This document shows, piece by piece, positions 53,276-62,798 of a DNA stretch of 64,000 nt. The stretch is from assembly GCF_000266905.1 (NCBI RefSeq), contig NC_018027.1, positions 3,410,001-3,474,000 on the forward strand. Reading direction: 5' to 3'. The position numbers and the translations under genes were made by a program. Each line of letters opens with the position of its first letter. Within the stretch, counting starts at the first letter, position 1. The notes under the pieces are model-generated. The model was given only the letters and a program-made list of their open reading frames with translations, did not search any database and was not told where the DNA came from. This DNA comes from Mycolicibacterium chubuense NBB4 (GTDB taxonomy: Bacteria; Actinomycetota; Actinomycetes; Mycobacteriales; Mycobacteriaceae).

Positions 53276-54949
53276 TCAATTCGTCCCGCTCACCGGCTGA
53301 GGAATGGGGCTCGCACTGCTGGCGCCCGGACTGATGCCGAGCTGTTGATAGATATCGGGGAGAACGGCTTTCGTCTCCGGGAAGATCGTGAAGATCGCCC
53401 AGTCGTGGGGTTCGCCCTTGCGCAGCACGAACGTGAAGTCGGCGCCGGGCGTCGCCAAGGCCTTGTCCCGCAAGCGAAGAAGATCGGGCGCGGTGATGTC
53501 GTTGCTCCCCGCGTACACCGTGGTCGGTGGCAGCCCGGCCAGCGATCCGTACAGCGGGCTGACCAGCGGATCGGTCAGGTCGAGGCCACCGGCATATTGC
53601 CGGGAGATCTTATTCAGATGCACGAGCACGGGCCCGGTGAAGACCGGGTCGCCGGTGAGCGGAATGGCCGGGTTGGTGAAGGTGGCGTCGACTGGTGGTG
53701 AAATCAGCACCATATGCGACGGCACGGGATCTCCGCGACGGACTATCTCCTGCACGGCGGACAGCGCAATCTCCCCGCCGGCAGAGTCACCGTAGACACT
53801 CACGTTGCCGGCTCCGTGCTGATCGATCTGCGCGGAGATCAGATCGGCCATGGCGGGCACGACGGTGGCGGCGGTACCGCCCCGTGACACCAAGGGGTAT
53901 AGCGGCACGATCACGGTGGCGCCGGTGTCGCGGGCGATGGCCGCGTAATCTAACCAGTTGAAGACGAGCGGCTGCACCACACCACCACCGTGGATGCCGA
54001 CGACATCCTTGCCCGACGGATCTGCGCTCTGCAACGTCCACACCCGCATACCGTCGAACTCGCTGCGCTGCACGGTCAGGCCCAGAGTCGTCCACCGAGG
54101 CGGGCGAGCACTCGTCAGCAGCCGTGTCACCGGAATGGTGAGATCCACGTGCAGAGCGGTCCCGATCTCTCCCAGCACCCGAAAGGCCGCCGAGAGGGTC
54201 TTCGACAGCGGCGACGGCTGGCCGGTGAATTCGGCTGGCGGCCACGTGACGGTGGGCTGGTCGAGCGTCGCGGCGTTCGTCGTCATCGCATCGGTGACCT
54301 GACCGGCCAGCGGGTCGACGGTCGGTGATTGATGGGCGGTATTCGGGTCGAATTCGCGCCGGGCAAAAGCCAGGAGTGTCCACATCGTCGGCGGTTCAGG
54401 TGTGACCGGCACACCCGGGGCGCCGACGGCGAAGGGCTTGAGGGCCGCGTGAACGCGGCTCGCGACGGTGCTGCTCGGCGCCGGCGTTTCGGGAACCGGC
54501 TCATCGGTGCGCTGCGCAAGGGCTCGGTCGACGACCTCGGCAGTGTCGAACTTGTTGGGCTGCAGCACCTTCCGTGTGGGCGCGGAGGTCGTGGGTGATG
54601 AACTCGTATCATCGGTCAGACGCCATGCCGGACCCGCCGGGGAAGAGTCGGGCTGCGACACGGTCTCGTCGGCCGGGTTGGCTTTCGGATGCTTGACACG
54701 CCGGGTCTCGCGGGTTTCCTGGACCGGCCTCGTCCTGGTCGAGCCCCGCGCCAGCGATCGCGGCGAACCCGACGAGTGCGAGGCTGCGCCTTTCTCGGAT
54801 GCACCGGCGTGGTCCGAGACACTCGACGAACCGGAATCGGACGGCTTGGCAGACGCTGCCCAGGGCGTCGCGGTGACGGCAGCCCCGATACCGAGAGCAA
54901 CTGCCAAAGCCCCGACGCGACCGAAATATCGTGCGTTCCTCATGTCCAT
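53276..54949 (-). CDS. Secreted HSL-family alpha/beta hydrolase (esterase)
   Basis: A protein of about 557 residues. Residues 1-32 are an export signal (FGRVGALAVALGIGAAVTAT, PWAASAKPS) followed by about 200 residues of Ser/Thr/Pro/Arg-rich linker, like the M4 protease in this window. The C-terminal catalytic part has the HGGG oxyanion motif (IHGGGVVQP), the GDSAGGEIAL nucleophile elbow and a GEPHDW histidine. It is an exported carboxylesterase or lipase. ATG 54949 follows AGAGGGG. Confidence 0.85.
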   Translation of the reverse strand: MDMRNARYFGRVGALAVALGIGAAVTATPWAASAKPSDSGSSSVSDHAGASEKGAASHSSGSPRSLARGSTRTRPVQETRETRRVKHPKANPADETVSQPDSSPAGPAWRLTDDTSSSPTTSAPTRKVLQPNKFDTAEVVDRALAQRTDEPVPETPAPSSTVASRVHAALKPFAVGAPGVPVTPEPPTMWTLLAFARREFDPNTAHQSPTVDPLAGQVTDAMTTNAATLDQPTVTWPPAEFTGQPSPLSKTLSAAFRVLGEIGTALHVDLTIPVTRLLTSARPPRWTTLGLTVQRSEFDGMRVWTLQSADPSGKDVVGIHGGGVVQPLVFNWLDYAAIARDTGATVIVPLYPLVSRGGTAATVVPAMADLISAQIDQHGAGNVSVYGDSAGGEIALSAVQEIVRRGDPVPSHMVLISPPVDATFTNPAIPLTGDPVFTGPVLVHLNKISRQYAGGLDLTDPLVSPLYGSLAGLPPTTVYAGSNDITAPDLLRLRDKALATPGADFTFVLRKGEPHDWAIFTIFPETKAVLPDIYQQLGISPGASSASPIPQPVSGTN

Positions 54950-55155
54950 CCCCTCTCGAATCGCCGAATCCTGCCTGCTCGGCTCGCTGCGTCCTGACCG
55001 AAAGCGGCCACCGGAAGACGCGCGTTCAGGCAGGTCTCTGTCTTGCAAACCTTGACGCCTGCCATAGCGGACGGGCTCAGTAGCGGCCTACTGCGTTTTC
55101 CTGCGCGTTCGGCGCGCGGCACTCCGTAGTCGGGGGCCTCAGCGACTCGTCAGGA

Positions 55156-55848
55156 TCACGGCATCGCCGCGGCCCACCCGATATGCCCTTCGAAGCCAAG
55201 TGTTCTCGCCTTGTCGCGGTAGCGATCACGGTAGTCGCGGTAGCCGGCCTCGTCGCCGTGAGCTCGAGCCAGGAGAGCCCGCAGCCTCAGCAGCCAGATA
55301 TCACGTATCGCCAGGTCCGCATCGACCGGCGCCGCCCTCAACCGCTCGATCGCGGGCATTGACGGCGGCGGGCGCCGGGCCCCGGCTGCCGGAGCAGCGT
55401 CGGCCTCGGCCACGTCGCCCTCAGCCCCGCGCTCCAGAAGTGTCTCGACCAGAAAACCCGTCGCCGGAACGCCCCATCCCAGCAGTTGTCCCTCGGTGAT
55501 CAGGCGGTCGGTCGATGCGCGCATCCGCTGAATCGCCTCGTCGCGATCTCCACGCCGGGCCATTCCCCGCGCCACCAACACGTCGACGAGTGGTCGATCC
55601 CCCAGATTGTGCGCATGACGCGTGAACACGTCGCTGACCTCGGCCAGAAATGTCTGGCCGCGATCACGTTCCGCCGTCGTTCGGCGTTGCACCAGCGCAG
55701 TGCCGAGAGCCACCCGGGCAAACGCCAGAGCCATGTCGTTGCCGGATCGTTCGGCAATCCCTAGCGCGTCCACGATTTCATCGAGCGCGCGATCATCGGC
55801 CCTCAGAGCGCCATTCGGGATGCCTGGGAAGTAGCCCCATGCGAGGGC
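55156..55848 (-). pseudogene. C-terminal TPR remnant of an adenylate-cyclase/AAA/TPR protein
   Basis: The frame reads ALAWGYFPGIPNGALRADD, then ALDEIVDALGIAERSGND, and continues with helical-repeat sequence to IGWAAAMP-stop. This is the C-terminal region of the large (about 1070-residue) mycobacterial cyclase/AAA/TPR family. It lies immediately behind the cyclase part but in a different reading frame, and the AAA ATPase domain plus most TPR repeats are missing between them. It starts after an in-frame TGA at 55849. Confidence 0.75.
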
Positions 55849-56540
55849 TCAACGCGGCTGCGGGTGCGATGCCGGTCCCTCATGTTCAACAACCGACGGG
55901 TGGGCACCGGCGCGTCGGCTCCCTTGATACGGACCAGTTCCGGTTCGCCCAGGTTCGCAGCGTCCTCGACAAGCCCTGCGGTCGACGCGCTGAGCATGAC
56001 CCCGCCCGGTGGGGCCACCGACTCCATTCGCTGCGCCATGCCGACCGACTCGCCGACCGCGCTGTAGCCGAATTGGCCCGAGCCGATACCGCCGGCTATC
56101 ACCTCCCCCGAGTTCAGCCCCACTCGCAACTGGAGATCGACACGGTCGCGCTCCCCGACATCGACGGCGAACCGCTTCGTCTCTTCTTGAATACTCACGG
56201 CCGCCAGACAGGCTCGAACAGCGTGGTCTTCCAACGCCACCGGCGCACCGAACACCGCCATGATGCCGTCGCCGGTCCACTGTGCGACCGTGCTGCCGTA
56301 CCGCTGCACGACCGCGACACAGCGGTCGGCGAGCTCGGCCATGATTTCTCGCAACCGCTCCGCGCCCACCGCCGCCGCGATGTCCATCGAATGCACCACA
56401 TCGGCGAAAAGGACGGTGACCTGCTTGTACTCGGCCGGTGATGCGGCAGTCGCAACCGCAGCGCCGCACTCGCTGCAGAACTTGGCTGTCTCGTTGAGTT
56501 CGGTGCCGCACGATCCGCACCGGGACACCGTTGCGGTCAT
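55803..56540 (-). pseudogene. N-terminal zinc-ribbon and class III cyclase domain of a deleted gene
   Basis: A 245-residue frame. A zinc ribbon (RCGSCGTELNETAKFCSECG) is followed by a class III adenylate cyclase domain: YKQVTVLFADVVHSMD (metal Asp) and QWTGDGIMAVFG (GDG). The transition-state Asn position is Gly (VGESVGMAQRMES), as usual in this subfamily. After VPTRRLLNM the reading becomes a short tail and stops at 55803, where the full gene would go on into an AAA domain. The cyclase half might still be expressed, but the gene as a whole is disrupted by an internal deletion. Confidence 0.75.
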
Positions 56541-56720
56541 CCCGACGCGCCGGGCACTACCGTCCCGCCGTCATGAGCGTCGCTCACGCCGACATCCTGT
56601 CACCGCCGGCAGCCGACGTACTCATTTCCACCACAGCGATCCGGCTACGGAATCTCGGCCTCGGAGTCCACGAGGGACACACGTTGCCCTGACAAACCCG
56701 GGCTTTCGTCGATCACCACC

Positions 56721-56735
56721 GAGGACCTTGTCCTC
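56721..56735. promoter_or_regulatory. Inverted repeat upstream of the aldehyde dehydrogenase gene
   Basis: GAGGACCTTGTCCTC is a perfect 6-bp inverted repeat with a 3-base centre, 64 bases before the ATG at 56800. It resembles a DosR box with one base lost from the centre, or an unrelated operator. Confidence 0.4.
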
Positions 56736-56799
56736 TGGTCGTACCGGCATCGCGATTGCACGCTTGAGTCGTGTCGGCTCGCCCGGTGAGGAGGGTGTG

Positions 56800-58521
56800 A
56801 TGACTACGGAGGCTTCGTTCGACACCACGGCCCTTGATCGAGCACTGGACGACCTTCGCGCTGATGCGTCGACTTGGGTCGCCCTGCCACTCAAGGACAA
56901 AGTCGCGCTACTCGAAGAGTTACCGCAGAAGATTCTCGACCTCGCTCCGCAGATGGTGGCCGTTGCCAACAAGGCGAAGGGCATCGCCGCGACCTCGGCC
57001 TGGGCCGGCGAAGAGTGGCTGGTCAACGTGTGGGCCTTCATCCAGGGCATCAGCTCGCACGCCCTCGTGCTGGAGCGGGTTCTCGCCGGCAAAGAGCCGA
57101 TCACAGCCGACGCAGTGCACACCAGGCCGAACGGCCAGGTCGTGGTCGACGTCTTTCCGGTCACGGCCTACGACCGGCTCCTGCTGAACGGTTACCGGGC
57201 GCAGGCGTGGATCGAGCCCGGCTTCACTGCGGCGCAGACCCGCAAGGACGCGGCCAAGATGTACCGCGGTGCCGGCTACGAACAACCAGGGGTGGCACTC
57301 GTCCTGGGTGCGGGAAACGTCGGAGCCATCACGACCCTCGACATCCTCGACCAGTTGTTCGCGCGAGGGAACGTCTGCGTCGTGAAGATGAACCCGGTCA
57401 ACGACTACCTCGGGCCCTTCTACGAGAGGATCTTCAGTGAGTTCGTCTCGAGCGGATGGTTGCGCTTCGTGTACGGGGGCGCCGACGTCGGCGGCTACCT
57501 AGCCCACCATCCGAAGGTCAGCTCCGTCCACATGACCGGCTCGGCCACGACGTACGACGCGATCGTCTGGGGCGACGACGCCGACGCCGCAACCCGGAAG
57601 GCCGACAACACGCCGATACTGGACAAGCCGATCTCCGCGGAACTCGGTGGCATCAGCCCGTTGATCGTCGTGCCAGGCGAGTGGAGCGGCGCCGACATCA
57701 GGTTCCAGGCCGAACAGATCGCGACGAGCAAGCTCAACAACGCCGGTCACAACTGCATAGCGACCCAGATCGTCGTCATATCACGGGATTGGCCACTCGC
57801 TGACAAGCTCATCGCCGAAGTTCGCAGAGTCATGCGCGAGGTCGAGCCCCGTCGCACGTACTACCCGCGCTCGGACGAGAAGACCGACAAGGCTTGCGAG
57901 GGAATGAGCGGGGTGGCGTTCCTCAGCCGCGACAAGAGCCGCGCGGTCATTCCCGATGTCGACCCGCACAGCGCCGCCAGCATCCTGCGCGACGAGGTCT
58001 TCGCCGGCGCCATGGGAATCGTGCGCCTGCCGGGCGCTACGGCACGCGAATTCTTGCCCACTGCAGTTGATTTCGTCAACGACGACCTCCCCGGCTCCCT
58101 GGGGGCGACCCTGCTCATCGATCCCGGGACCCGCAAGGCGAATGCGGCGGCCTTCGATGAAGCGCTCTCGAGACTGCGCTACGGCGACATCGGCGTCAAC
58201 GTGTGGTCGGGTCTGAACTTCTTGCTCGGCTACACGCCCTGGGGCCCGTTCCCCGGACAGACTCCGCAGGACATCGGCAGCGGTACGGGAGTGGTGCACA
58301 ACGCTTTCCTGTTGCAGCACGTGCAGAAGACCGTCGCCGAGATCCCGTTCCGCCCGTCACCGCGCGCCCTCGCTCATGGCGAGTGGACGATCTCGCCGAA
58401 GCCGGTCTTCTTCATCACGAACAAGACCACCGAGACCACAGTTCGTCGGCTGCTTCGGTTCCTCGTACACGGTAGACCCACGGCGCTGCCCGGCATCGTC
58501 GCCTCCGCTCTGCGCGGCTGA
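56800..58521 (+). CDS. Aldehyde dehydrogenase family protein
   Basis: A 573-residue ALDH-fold enzyme, longer than the usual 480-500 because of an N-terminal extension rich in helix. The cofactor site is ALVLGAGNVGAITTLDIL, a general base glutamate is in ISAELGGISPL, and the catalytic cysteine is in NNAGHNCIATQIVV. There is no signal peptide. The start follows GAGGAGGGTGTG. It is convergent with an acyl-reductase-like SDR gene (stops 12 bases apart), and the two may act in the same aldehyde/acyl pathway; that is inference. Confidence 0.85.
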   Translation: MTTEASFDTTALDRALDDLRADASTWVALPLKDKVALLEELPQKILDLAPQMVAVANKAKGIAATSAWAGEEWLVNVWAFIQGISSHALVLERVLAGKEPITADAVHTRPNGQVVVDVFPVTAYDRLLLNGYRAQAWIEPGFTAAQTRKDAAKMYRGAGYEQPGVALVLGAGNVGAITTLDILDQLFARGNVCVVKMNPVNDYLGPFYERIFSEFVSSGWLRFVYGGADVGGYLAHHPKVSSVHMTGSATTYDAIVWGDDADAATRKADNTPILDKPISAELGGISPLIVVPGEWSGADIRFQAEQIATSKLNNAGHNCIATQIVVISRDWPLADKLIAEVRRVMREVEPRRTYYPRSDEKTDKACEGMSGVAFLSRDKSRAVIPDVDPHSAASILRDEVFAGAMGIVRLPGATAREFLPTAVDFVNDDLPGSLGATLLIDPGTRKANAAAFDEALSRLRYGDIGVNVWSGLNFLLGYTPWGPFPGQTPQDIGSGTGVVHNAFLLQHVQKTVAEIPFRPSPRALAHGEWTISPKPVFFITNKTTETTVRRLLRFLVHGRPTALPGIVASALRG

Positions 58522-58532
58522 CAGGGACGGTC

Positions 58533-59609
58533 CTAGAACATCGCAGCGGAGCTCACCTCGGGATGGCTGCGCATGAAGGCGACGAGCCGTTGCACGTAGC
58601 TGGGGAATGCCGGCGCTTCGATCCCGCTGCCGGCGAGATCGGCACGGCAATGCTCGGTCAGATATGACGTGGGATGCACGAAGTAGTCGACGTCTTCGGG
58701 AGGAATCCGCATCAACCGGTAGAGCCCGGGAACGCGTGCTAGCGCCGCTTTGGCGAGCTTGCGCGGCACCGGCACCTTGATGACCTCGCGGCCGGTCGCC
58801 CGGGCGATCACGTCGATCAGCTCGTCGACGGTGAGCGGCCGCGGATCGGCGAGCTGATAGGTCCTGCCTTTCGAAACCGGTTGCCGGCTCAGGTAATTCA
58901 CCGCATCGACGACGAAGTCACGCGGGACGACGTTGACGCGCGTCATCGTCGGATCCCCGGCCACCGGAAGAACGGCACGCCGCGGCTGCCGCAGCAGCCA
59001 CTGGATGATGAAATACGGCCCGTCGAACTTCTGCGTTTCGCCCGTACGGCTGTCGCCGACGACGATCGACGGGCGGTAGATCGTCGCCGGCATCCCGGCG
59101 GACATCCGAGAGCGCACGTCCGCCTCCGCCAGGTGCTTGGTCTCCTCGTAGTAGTTGTTGAACGGCGCACCGACTTCCAGGTCGTCCTCGCCGAAGGGGC
59201 CGGCGTAGCGGCCGCTGACATAGCAGGTGCTGAAGTAGTGCAGGCGCGTCAACCCCGGGCAGAGTTCGAGTGCGTCGAGCACGTTTCGGGTCCCGTCGAC
59301 ATTGACTCGGACACCCACGTCCCGGGGCACCGACAGGTCGTAGGCCGCCGCGAGATGCCAGGCTTCCGCCACCTCGTCGAGGACACCGGCGCCGAGGCCC
59401 AGCCCCGCCCGGGTGATGTCGCCCTCGGCCAGCTGGATCCGCCCTTCCAGGGATGGGTCAGCGGCACAGAGCGCGGTCACGCGCCGTTGCGCATCTGTGG
59501 CGAACTTGGACTGCACCAGGCAGATCGCCGCACCCTGCGTACGTTCCAGGATGCCCGGCAGCAGCGCACTGCCGAGGAACCCGGGAAACCCTGTCATCAG
59601 AACCGTCAT
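58533..59609 (-). CDS. NAD(P)-binding SDR, fatty acyl-CoA reductase-like
   Basis: A 358-residue extended SDR. Cofactor loop TGFPGFLGSALLPG at the N-terminus, HYFSTCYVSGRYAG (Ser region), and the YxxxK site FNNYYEETKHLAEAD. It belongs with male-sterility/thioester-reductase-like proteins that reduce acyl thioesters or use epimerase-type chemistry. ATG 59609 follows GAGGAGAGCGGCG. It converges with the aldehyde dehydrogenase. Confidence 0.82.
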   Translation of the reverse strand: MTVLMTGFPGFLGSALLPGILERTQGAAICLVQSKFATDAQRRVTALCAADPSLEGRIQLAEGDITRAGLGLGAGVLDEVAEAWHLAAAYDLSVPRDVGVRVNVDGTRNVLDALELCPGLTRLHYFSTCYVSGRYAGPFGEDDLEVGAPFNNYYEETKHLAEADVRSRMSAGMPATIYRPSIVVGDSRTGETQKFDGPYFIIQWLLRQPRRAVLPVAGDPTMTRVNVVPRDFVVDAVNYLSRQPVSKGRTYQLADPRPLTVDELIDVIARATGREVIKVPVPRKLAKAALARVPGLYRLMRIPPEDVDYFVHPTSYLTEHCRADLAGSGIEAPAFPSYVQRLVAFMRSHPEVSSAAMF

Positions 59610-59823
59610 CGCCGCTCTCCTCCTCGACTCCATCCGACACCCCCGCCCGGGCCCGGAAAAGGGAACAAAGGCATTCGTCGGCACCGGCAAGACCTTCCGA
59701 GTTGCTGTGCGTCCGCTGCGAACAGGCGTGTCTGCCGCGTTCGCCCTGCGCCGCCCCGGGCGGATCGGATCTGCGTTCCCACAACAGCGTTTTCACACCG
59801 GAAGAGCAGTAGGCTGCCGATAC

Positions 59824-60252
59824 ATGGACTGGGACCAAGATTGGGTGGGGCGGCCGGTCTACTACGACCGTCATGGTGCGCCCATGACGCTGCGACAGTG
59901 GGCGCGGCAGCTGGAGGACGAGGCTTACCGGCACATCGCCCGCGATGTGATCGGCCCCGAGGAGCCGCTGGATCCCGCGCCACTGATCACCGTGTCGACC
60001 GTGTGGGTGGGCCTCAACAGCGACTGGCGCAGCGACGAGCCGCTGACCTACCAGACCATCGTCGTCGGCGGCGGGTACGACGCGAGCGGGCTGTGGTACG
60101 CGACCGAGGACGAGGCGCGGGAAGGCCACCGCCGCGTGGTCGACGAGCTGCGGGCCGCACAACGCAGTCCGACCGACGCGTCGCAGCTTCGGGAGGCTCC
60201 GGCGAATACGGAGCCTCCCCGGTCGCGGGGCAGGCATGCTCGGGACGACTGA
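59824..60252 (+). CDS. Hypothetical protein, 142 aa
   Basis: I do not recognise the family. The sequence has a WD-rich start (MDWDQDWVGRPVYYDRHG), a helical segment LRQWARQLEDEAYRHIARD, then strands VSTVWVGLN and TIVVGGGYDASGLWYATE, ending in a charged tail. No signal or membrane segment. It is convergent with the sulfatase gene, 30 bases between stops. Confidence 0.6.
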   Translation: MDWDQDWVGRPVYYDRHGAPMTLRQWARQLEDEAYRHIARDVIGPEEPLDPAPLITVSTVWVGLNSDWRSDEPLTYQTIVVGGGYDASGLWYATEDEAREGHRRVVDELRAAQRSPTDASQLREAPANTEPPRSRGRHARDD

Positions 60253-60282
60253 GCCGACCCCAGCCGCGGCTTGACTGCCGTT

Positions 60283-62628
60283 TCAGTCGCGCATCAGATA
60301 TGAGAGCACCTCTTTCTCGTGGTCCACGAACGGCGTCCCGGAGACGTCTACCGCGACGGCTTCGATGACGCCCCCGGTGAACGCGAACGGGGGCCGGTAC
60401 TCCGGCGACACCGGAGATCCGCTGTCGCGTCCCACACTCAGGCCTTCACTCAACGAGAAGGGGCCCGGCTGGGTGACGATCTCGGAACTTCCGACGGGCT
60501 CCTCGTCGTAGAAGAGAGTCAGTGTGCCCGAAGCGCTTCCGTTCGGCTGATCGCCCGTCTTGCGGAACCCGGCGGTGAGCAGATGACGACCGGTCCCGAT
60601 CTCGACTTCGGAGGTCAAGGCCTGAATGTTCTCGCCGAGCCAGTTGTAGACGAAGTGGAACCGCCGGTCGCGTACGAACAGCGCCAGACCGCCGCCGACA
60701 CCGCCCATCGCCATCAGCACCCCTTGGGCGTTCTCGTCGTCGATCACGACACCCGCGGCGATGCCGAACGAACGTCGAACGATGTTGACCGCCGACGGCA
60801 GCGGGACCTCCGAAGTTCCGGGGTAATACACGTACCGATCGCGGGGGCGCGACGGCTGCGGGCGCTCGTCCGCGGCGATCTCGAGCGCAGTGCGGTCGTC
60901 GAGCGGTAGTCCCTTGAAGATCCCCGCGTGGTAGAACCAGAGGCCCTTGAGCCGTTCCAGCAGTTCGGGATTCTCGGCCGCCACATTATGCGCCTGGGTC
61001 CGGTCCCGGTCCAGGTGATAGAGCTCCCACACGTCGTGATCGAAGCCGCCCCACCCGGACATCGGCGGATGCCAGGTGTTGGCCAGCCAGCCGTCGTGAT
61101 AGATCGCACGCTGTCCGAGCATCGAGTAGAACTGGGTCCTCGTCCCCGGTGCGTCCGGATCCGCGAAAGTCGTCGCGAAGCTCTGGCCTTCGATCGGGTT
61201 CTGCGTATAGCCCTTCAACACGTCCGGCGGGTGGATGCCGAGCAACTCGTACAGGGTCGGCACCACGTCCACAGCGTGCAGGTATTGATGCCGGACCTCG
61301 CCGCGGGCGGCGATCCCCCTCGGCCACGACATGAGGAGCGGGTCGCAGACCCCGCCCTCGTAACCGGCGAACCGCTTCCAGTACGGGAAGGGAGTGTCGA
61401 AGGCCCATGCCCAGCCGGTGTTGTAGTGGTTGTAGGTGGTCGGACTGCCGAGTTCGTCGAGGCGGCCGAGGTTGTCCTCGATGCGGTCCGGGATGCCGTT
61501 GATGAATTTGTTCTCGTTCACTGAGCCGTCCGGGCCGCCCTCGGCGCTTGCGCCGTTGTCCGACACCACCACGATGACGGTGTTGTCCAACTGCTCGGAC
61601 TGCTCGAGATAGTCGATGAGCCGTCCGATCTGATCGTCGGTGTAGGACACGTACCCCGCATAGACCTCAGCCATCCGGGCGAACAGCCGTTTCTCGTCTT
61701 CGCTCAGCGATCCCCACGGCCGCACGAAATCCATTCGCGGCCAGGCTTGTCCATCGGGACCGCTGATGTCGGGCTCTCCGCGCGGATTGATCGGGGACAG
61801 TTCCACGTCGGTGGGCAACAGGCCCATGTCTTGCTGTTTGGCGATGATCGATGACCGGATCGCCTCATAGCCTTCGTCGAATCGGCCCGTGTACCTGTCC
61901 GTCCACTCCTTGAAGACGTGATGCGGAGCGTGGGCACAGCCGGGGCAGAAGTACATCATCCAGGGCTTGTCCGGTGCGACCATCTTGGCGTCGCGGATGA
62001 AGCTGATTGCCTTGTCTGCCAGATCTTTCGACAAGTGATAGCCGTCCTCGGGCTGGGCCGGCTGGTCGACGGGGTGGTTGTCTTCGACGAGGTTCGGATA
62101 CCACTGGTTGGTTTCGGCTCCGATGAAGCCGTAGAAGCGTTCGAATCCCCGCCCGAGCGGCCACCGCGCCTTCCACGCCGACATGTCCATTTCGTCAGCG
62201 GGAGTCAGGTGCCACTTGCCGAGAGCGTAGGTGTTCCATCCGCGCTGCCCGAGCACCTCGGCCATCGTGCCGTTCTCGAACGGAATCCGCGCCGAGAAGC
62301 CGGGAAACCCCGCTGAGCCCTCGGTGATGCACGCCATGTTGTTGCTCGTCGCGTTGCGACCGGTCAGCAGTGACGAGCGTGTCGGCGAACAGAGTGCGGT
62401 GGTGTGGAAGTTCGAGTAACGGATCCCGGCATCGGCGATCCTTCGCATGGTCGGCGTCTCGATCGGCCCGCCGTTGACGTCCATCGCCCCGTAACCGACG
62501 TCATCCCAGACGATCATCAACACGTTCGGCGACCCGGGCGGCGCTTGCGGCTGCACGAACGGTCCCCAATCCGGTACCGAGTCGCGGATGTCGACACCTA
62601 CCTCACCGCTGAACCTCTTCGCAGCCAT
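60283..62628 (-). CDS. Type I arylsulfatase
   Basis: A 781-residue sulfatase hydrolysing sulfate esters. The active-site cysteine is in ALCSPTRSSLLTGRNA (CxPxR), which requires conversion to formylglycine. Metal-binding segments are VLMIVWDDVGYGAMD near the N-terminus and VVVSDNGASAEGGPDG around residue 375. The length and the C-terminal extension (about residues 600-781, with beta-rich ending) match the large mycobacterial AtsA-type sulfatases. ATG 62628 follows GAGGGGAAACGC. The gene has two DosR-box-like sites in the shared upstream region. Confidence 0.92.
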   Translation of the reverse strand: MAAKRFSGEVGVDIRDSVPDWGPFVQPQAPPGSPNVLMIVWDDVGYGAMDVNGGPIETPTMRRIADAGIRYSNFHTTALCSPTRSSLLTGRNATSNNMACITEGSAGFPGFSARIPFENGTMAEVLGQRGWNTYALGKWHLTPADEMDMSAWKARWPLGRGFERFYGFIGAETNQWYPNLVEDNHPVDQPAQPEDGYHLSKDLADKAISFIRDAKMVAPDKPWMMYFCPGCAHAPHHVFKEWTDRYTGRFDEGYEAIRSSIIAKQQDMGLLPTDVELSPINPRGEPDISGPDGQAWPRMDFVRPWGSLSEDEKRLFARMAEVYAGYVSYTDDQIGRLIDYLEQSEQLDNTVIVVVSDNGASAEGGPDGSVNENKFINGIPDRIEDNLGRLDELGSPTTYNHYNTGWAWAFDTPFPYWKRFAGYEGGVCDPLLMSWPRGIAARGEVRHQYLHAVDVVPTLYELLGIHPPDVLKGYTQNPIEGQSFATTFADPDAPGTRTQFYSMLGQRAIYHDGWLANTWHPPMSGWGGFDHDVWELYHLDRDRTQAHNVAAENPELLERLKGLWFYHAGIFKGLPLDDRTALEIAADERPQPSRPRDRYVYYPGTSEVPLPSAVNIVRRSFGIAAGVVIDDENAQGVLMAMGGVGGGLALFVRDRRFHFVYNWLGENIQALTSEVEIGTGRHLLTAGFRKTGDQPNGSASGTLTLFYDEEPVGSSEIVTQPGPFSLSEGLSVGRDSGSPVSPEYRPPFAFTGGVIEAVAVDVSGTPFVDHEKEVLSYLMRD

Positions 62629-62689
62629 GCGTTTCCCCTCCCGAACTGCAGTGCGGTCGATGCTCGTCCTCGACGACACTTGATCGACA

Positions 62690-62741
62690 GGGGCCAAAGA
62701 CCCGAACACAACGCCCGCAGCGCACTAGCGGCCAAAGTCCC
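62690..62741. promoter_or_regulatory. Two DosR-box-like sites between sulfatase and lipase
   Basis: GGGGCCAAAGACCC (62690-62703) and GCGGCCAAAGTCCC (62728-62741) each match 11 of 14 consensus positions and share the core GGCCAAAG. They sit about 60 bases from the start of the divergent genes on either side (62 to the sulfatase ATG, 58 to the lipase ATG), a symmetrical arrangement suited to joint regulation. Confidence 0.45.
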
Positions 62742-62798
62742 TTTTGTCGGCTCGCCAAGCGGAGGCACGATGGTGGTCACGGCGATGAGGGGGACGTC

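Noticed and set aside
56660..56705. DosR-like match GGGACACACGTTGC upstream of the aldehyde dehydrogenase
   Set aside because: Only about 8 of 14 positions fit and the second half-site is absent, no better than chance.
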